Source: Thermoactinomyces mirandus (GTDB lineage: Bacteria > Bacillota > Bacilli > Thermoactinomycetales > Thermoactinomycetaceae). From it: a stretch of 41,005 nt of DNA. Made by a program: the position numbers and the translations under genes. The notes under the pieces are model-generated. The model was not told where the DNA came from. It made no database searches and saw nothing but the letters and a program-made list of their open reading frames with translations. The stretch lies in the NCBI RefSeq assembly GCF_013868055.1, contig NZ_JACEOL010000024.1, positions 1 through 41,005 on the forward strand, in the 5' to 3' direction. Numbering within the stretch: position 1 is the stretch's first letter; every line of letters starts with the position of its first letter. Shown piece after piece: positions 39,641 to 41,005 of the stretch.

Positions 39641-41005
39641 TGTCATCAAAAAGAGTATGCGGAAATTCCCCCTGCGCCAGCAATGGAGTTTTATCCCGTT
39701 TCTTCAGCCCAGAAACGGCTATACATGGTTGGGCAATTGGAAGGAATGGGAACCGGCTACAATATGCCTTATGTTTTTCGCGTCCATGGCTCCCTGCCGG
39801 TCAAGCGGCTGGAGAATGCACTGCAATCATTGATTGTGAGACACGAATCATTAAGGACATCCTTTCATCTGATTGAAGGGGAATTAAAGCAAAAAATTCA
39901 CCCGGATGCCACCATAACCATTGAGCATTATCAGGCGGAAGACGAGTCTCATGGAAAACAGGTGATTCGTCAATTTATCCGTCCGTTTGATCTGGAGCAG
40001 GCCCCGTTAATGCGCGTCGGGTTGCTACACAGGATCGACTCTGAAGAACGCTTTTTGTTGATGGATTTTCATCATATCGTGGCAGACGGGGTCTCCATCC
40101 GGATTCTGTTCCAGGATTTAATAAGCTTGATGAAAGGGGAAAAACTGTCGCCGCTGGCTTTGCAGTACAAGGATTATGCTGTCTGGCAGCAAAATGTGCA
40201 GCAAAAGGAGGAATGGGCCCGGCATGAGAAATACTGGCTGAACGAGCTTTCCGGAGAACTGCCTGTGCTGGATTTGCCGACCGATTATCCGCGCCCTTCT
40301 GTGCAACAGTTTGAAGGAGACCATCTCACTTTCGAATTCGATTCTGTGCTGTCCGAAAAGTTGAAACGGTTTTGCGATAAACAAAAAGCCACGCTGTACA
40401 TGGTGTTGATGGCGGCATACAATTGGTTGCTGGCAAAATATTCGGGGCAAAAAGACCTGATAGTCGGTTCTCCGATTGCCGGCCGGCCGCATGCGGATCT
40501 CCAATCAATTGTGGGCATGTTTGCCAATACCCTGGCCGTCCGGAGCAAACTGGATCCGGATCTCACCTTTGCCCGGTTTGTCGGGCAAGTGAAAGAGCAT
40601 ATCCTGCGTATGGCGGAGCATCAGGATTATCCGTTTGAAGAACTGGTGGAGAAACTGGATATCAAACGGGATCTGAGTCGCAACCCGCTCTTTGACACCA
40701 TGTTCAGCATGCAGAATAATGATCAGTCTTCTTTTAATTTCCCCGGGTTCTCCATTGAACTGGCAGAAGAGTGGGAATGGAAGAAAGCCAAGTTTGACAT
40801 GAGCTGGATGATGGTTGAGGACGAGAAAATCAATGGGATTGTGGAATACGCAACCCATTTGTACAAAACCGAAACCATCCGGAAAATGATTCGGGATTAT
40901 ATTTATCTTGTCAATCAGGTAGTGGAAAATCCGGATCTGCGTCTCGGTGAAATGGAACTGGTTACTCCGGAAGAAAAGCAGAAGTTGTTGCAAACATTTA
41001 AAGGA
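36527..41005 (+). CDS. Non-ribosomal peptide synthetase NRPS2 (partial, runs off the window)
   Basis: The frame opens at ATG 36527 (GAGGAG 7 nt upstream) and stays open for 1493 codons to the window end. Domains: C4 (1-445, His141/142 in THHILMDGW), A4 (449-955), T4 (Ser1000 in GGHSLKAM), C5 (1054-1480, His1182/1183 in FHHIVADG). The A domain of module 5 would start just past the edge. The first 20 residues (MGIKQQDILSLSPMQEAMLF) look like an acceptor communication segment as seen at the start of TycB/GrsB-type synthetases. It continues the chain made by NRPS1. The 3' part, the thioesterase and the rest of the cluster are outside the window. Confidence 0.95.
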   Translation, partial: MGIKQQDILSLSPMQEAMLFHSLFDKGNSYFKQLVLKIEGDFSPQLFEKSLNMLIDRYEIFRTVFLYKKVQKPRQVILKERKTKIRYEDFSHLTDEEKEKKIRAWIRQDQTEPFDLLKDVLLRVTVLKTETRRYQVIFSTHHILMDGWCMGIVFEDLFEIYGKLKHNEPVPAGKVTQYREFIRWLEQQNQSEAMEYWKQYLSGYEEPVKVPGMQPVADGEYQLGELTLSLDEELTRELNKMARRHHLTLNNVFQTIWGVLLQRYNNTEDVVFGSVVSGRNKLIRDIEKMVGLFINTIPVRVRGSGEERFIDLAKRVQRSALASEPYDYVSLADTQEYTQAGNQLFDHIVVFENYAFDPGVFDKYSYQVGFTVTDARSTFDKTNYDFNVIVLPNEKLTILFQYNELACSKAYVEKLFGHFRHIAEQVIQQPEKLLKEIELVTETEKEQLLIGFNQTDADYPREKTIQEIFEEQVEKYPQQIAIKIGEEALTYKDLNEQANQLARVLRKNGVRRGQIVGLVTKRSLEMMIGMLAIVKAGGAYMPIDPEYPPDRKEFMLQDSAASVLLLQPGLNVPSSYQSEIIHLLPEIWTNEDRSNLSGVNQADDLLYVIYTSGSTGKPKGNLTSHRNVIRTVINNGYIEIHENDRLLQLSNYCFDGSTFDIYNALLNGATLVLVPNEIGIDFTRLSQLIREEKITVAFMTTSLFNTIVDLDLDCLGNLRKILFGGEKASVKHVQKAVRELGEHRLINGYGPTETTVFATTCSIDNSVLATGRVPIGKPLNNTRLYVLNGWGQLQPVGVPGELCISGDGVAKGYLNRPDLTRERFVEDPFNPGNHMYKTGDLVRWLPDGNIEYIERMDDQVKIRGNRIEIGEVELRLLSHPKVLHAVVVADKDENGHSYLGAYVVPEQDVSHLELRDYMSETLPDYMVPDYFVKMDQLPLTPNGKVDRKALPKPSEARKSEREFVAPANPVEEKLVEIWQGVLGVDQISIHDDFFESGGHSLKAMVLSSQVNKQFNVDLPLREIFSRPTVQKQAAYIQMCHQKEYAEIPPAPAMEFYPVSSAQKRLYMVGQLEGMGTGYNMPYVFRVHGSLPVKRLENALQSLIVRHESLRTSFHLIEGELKQKIHPDATITIEHYQAEDESHGKQVIRQFIRPFDLEQAPLMRVGLLHRIDSEERFLLMDFHHIVADGVSIRILFQDLISLMKGEKLSPLALQYKDYAVWQQNVQQKEEWARHEKYWLNELSGELPVLDLPTDYPRPSVQQFEGDHLTFEFDSVLSEKLKRFCDKQKATLYMVLMAAYNWLLAKYSGQKDLIVGSPIAGRPHADLQSIVGMFANTLAVRSKLDPDLTFARFVGQVKEHILRMAEHQDYPFEELVEKLDIKRDLSRNPLFDTMFSMQNNDQSSFNFPGFSIELAEEWEWKKAKFDMSWMMVEDEKINGIVEYATHLYKTETIRKMIRDYIYLVNQVVENPDLRLGEMELVTPEEKQKLLQTFKG
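38691..39055 (+). repeat. Near-identical tract in A4, copy 2 of 2
   Basis: Partner of 29592-29956; see that entry. Most of the mismatches are silent. Coding ones include Cys to Arg (CVPIG versus RVPIG), Ser to Pro (VSGEL versus VPGEL) and Arg to His (GNRMYK versus GNHMYK). Confidence 0.85.
39687..41005 (+). other. NRPS module 5, C5 (LCL) only
   Basis: Begins YPVSSAQKRLYMVGQL and has FHHIVADG, an L-donor condensation domain as expected after T4 without epimerisation. Later motifs are present: YKDYAVWQ, VGMFANTLAVRS, HQDYPFEELVE and RDLSRNPLFDTMF. The window ends in the linker to the next A domain. Confidence 0.85.

Noticed and set aside
1..41005. CRISPR arrays, tRNA or rRNA genes, insertion sequences, prophage genes
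   Set aside because: Looked for throughout; no direct-repeat arrays, cloverleaf-like genes, transposase frames or terminal inverted repeats were recognised.

Overview
The window is a chromosomal segment of an endospore-forming Firmicute of the order Bacillales. The gene order rimP-nusA-rnpM-ylxQ-infB-ylxP-rbfA-nrnA-truB-ribF-rpsO-pnp-ylxY-mlpA-dut-ylmC-dpaA-dpaB-asd-dapG-dapA-rnj is the classic Bacillales translation/RNA-metabolism/sporulation block. It has strong GGAGG ribosome binding sites, many TTG starts, dipicolinate synthase genes and a Spo0E-like protein. nrnA between rbfA and truB, and a Spo0E-like gene after dut, suggest a lineage outside Bacillus proper (Paenibacillaceae, Alicyclobacillaceae or Thermoactinomycetaceae are possible). 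The genus cannot be fixed from the window.

Layout. (1) 1-900: a terminator from an upstream unit, then a small unrecognised gene that appears frameshifted (368-759). (2) 898-2718, minus strand: oligoendopeptidase F. (3) 3012-11136: a tightly packed operon for ribosome maturation, transcription elongation and translation initiation, with a promoter and leader hairpin in front of rimP. (4) 11142-14869: rpsO with its own promoter and an S15-type leader, then pnp and a degenerate polysaccharide deacetylase (YlxY type). (5) 14871-22126: M16 peptidase, dUTPase, Spo0E-like phosphatase, YlmC/YmxH, dipicolinate synthase A and B, and the lysine/diaminopimelate genes asd, dapG and dapA. DapA makes the dihydrodipicolinate-level intermediate that DpaAB oxidises to dipicolinic acid of the spore core, so pathway and sporulation genes sit together. 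(6) 22159-23979: RNase J with its own promoter and terminator. (7) 24151-24474, minus strand: a Gdx/SugE-type SMR exporter.

(8) 24834-41005: the accessory part, a multimodular non-ribosomal peptide synthetase (NRPS) system that runs off the right edge. NRPS1 (3841 aa) is [remnant C]-A-T / C-A-T-E / C-A-T-E. NRPS2 (at least 1493 aa, open at the edge) is C-A-T / C-... Binding-pocket residues read by eye predict L-Leu, then D-Ile or D-Val, then a D-aromatic residue (Phe/Trp/Tyr class), then Ile or Val, then more. Condensation-domain types (LCL, DCL, DCL, LCL) fit the positions of the two epimerisation domains. The two proteins appear to dock through a C-terminal/N-terminal communication (COM) pair. 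Modules 2 and 4 share a near-identical DNA tract of about 365 bp, which points to recent recombination between adenylation domains. The thioesterase, later modules, transporter and regulators must lie to the right of the window.
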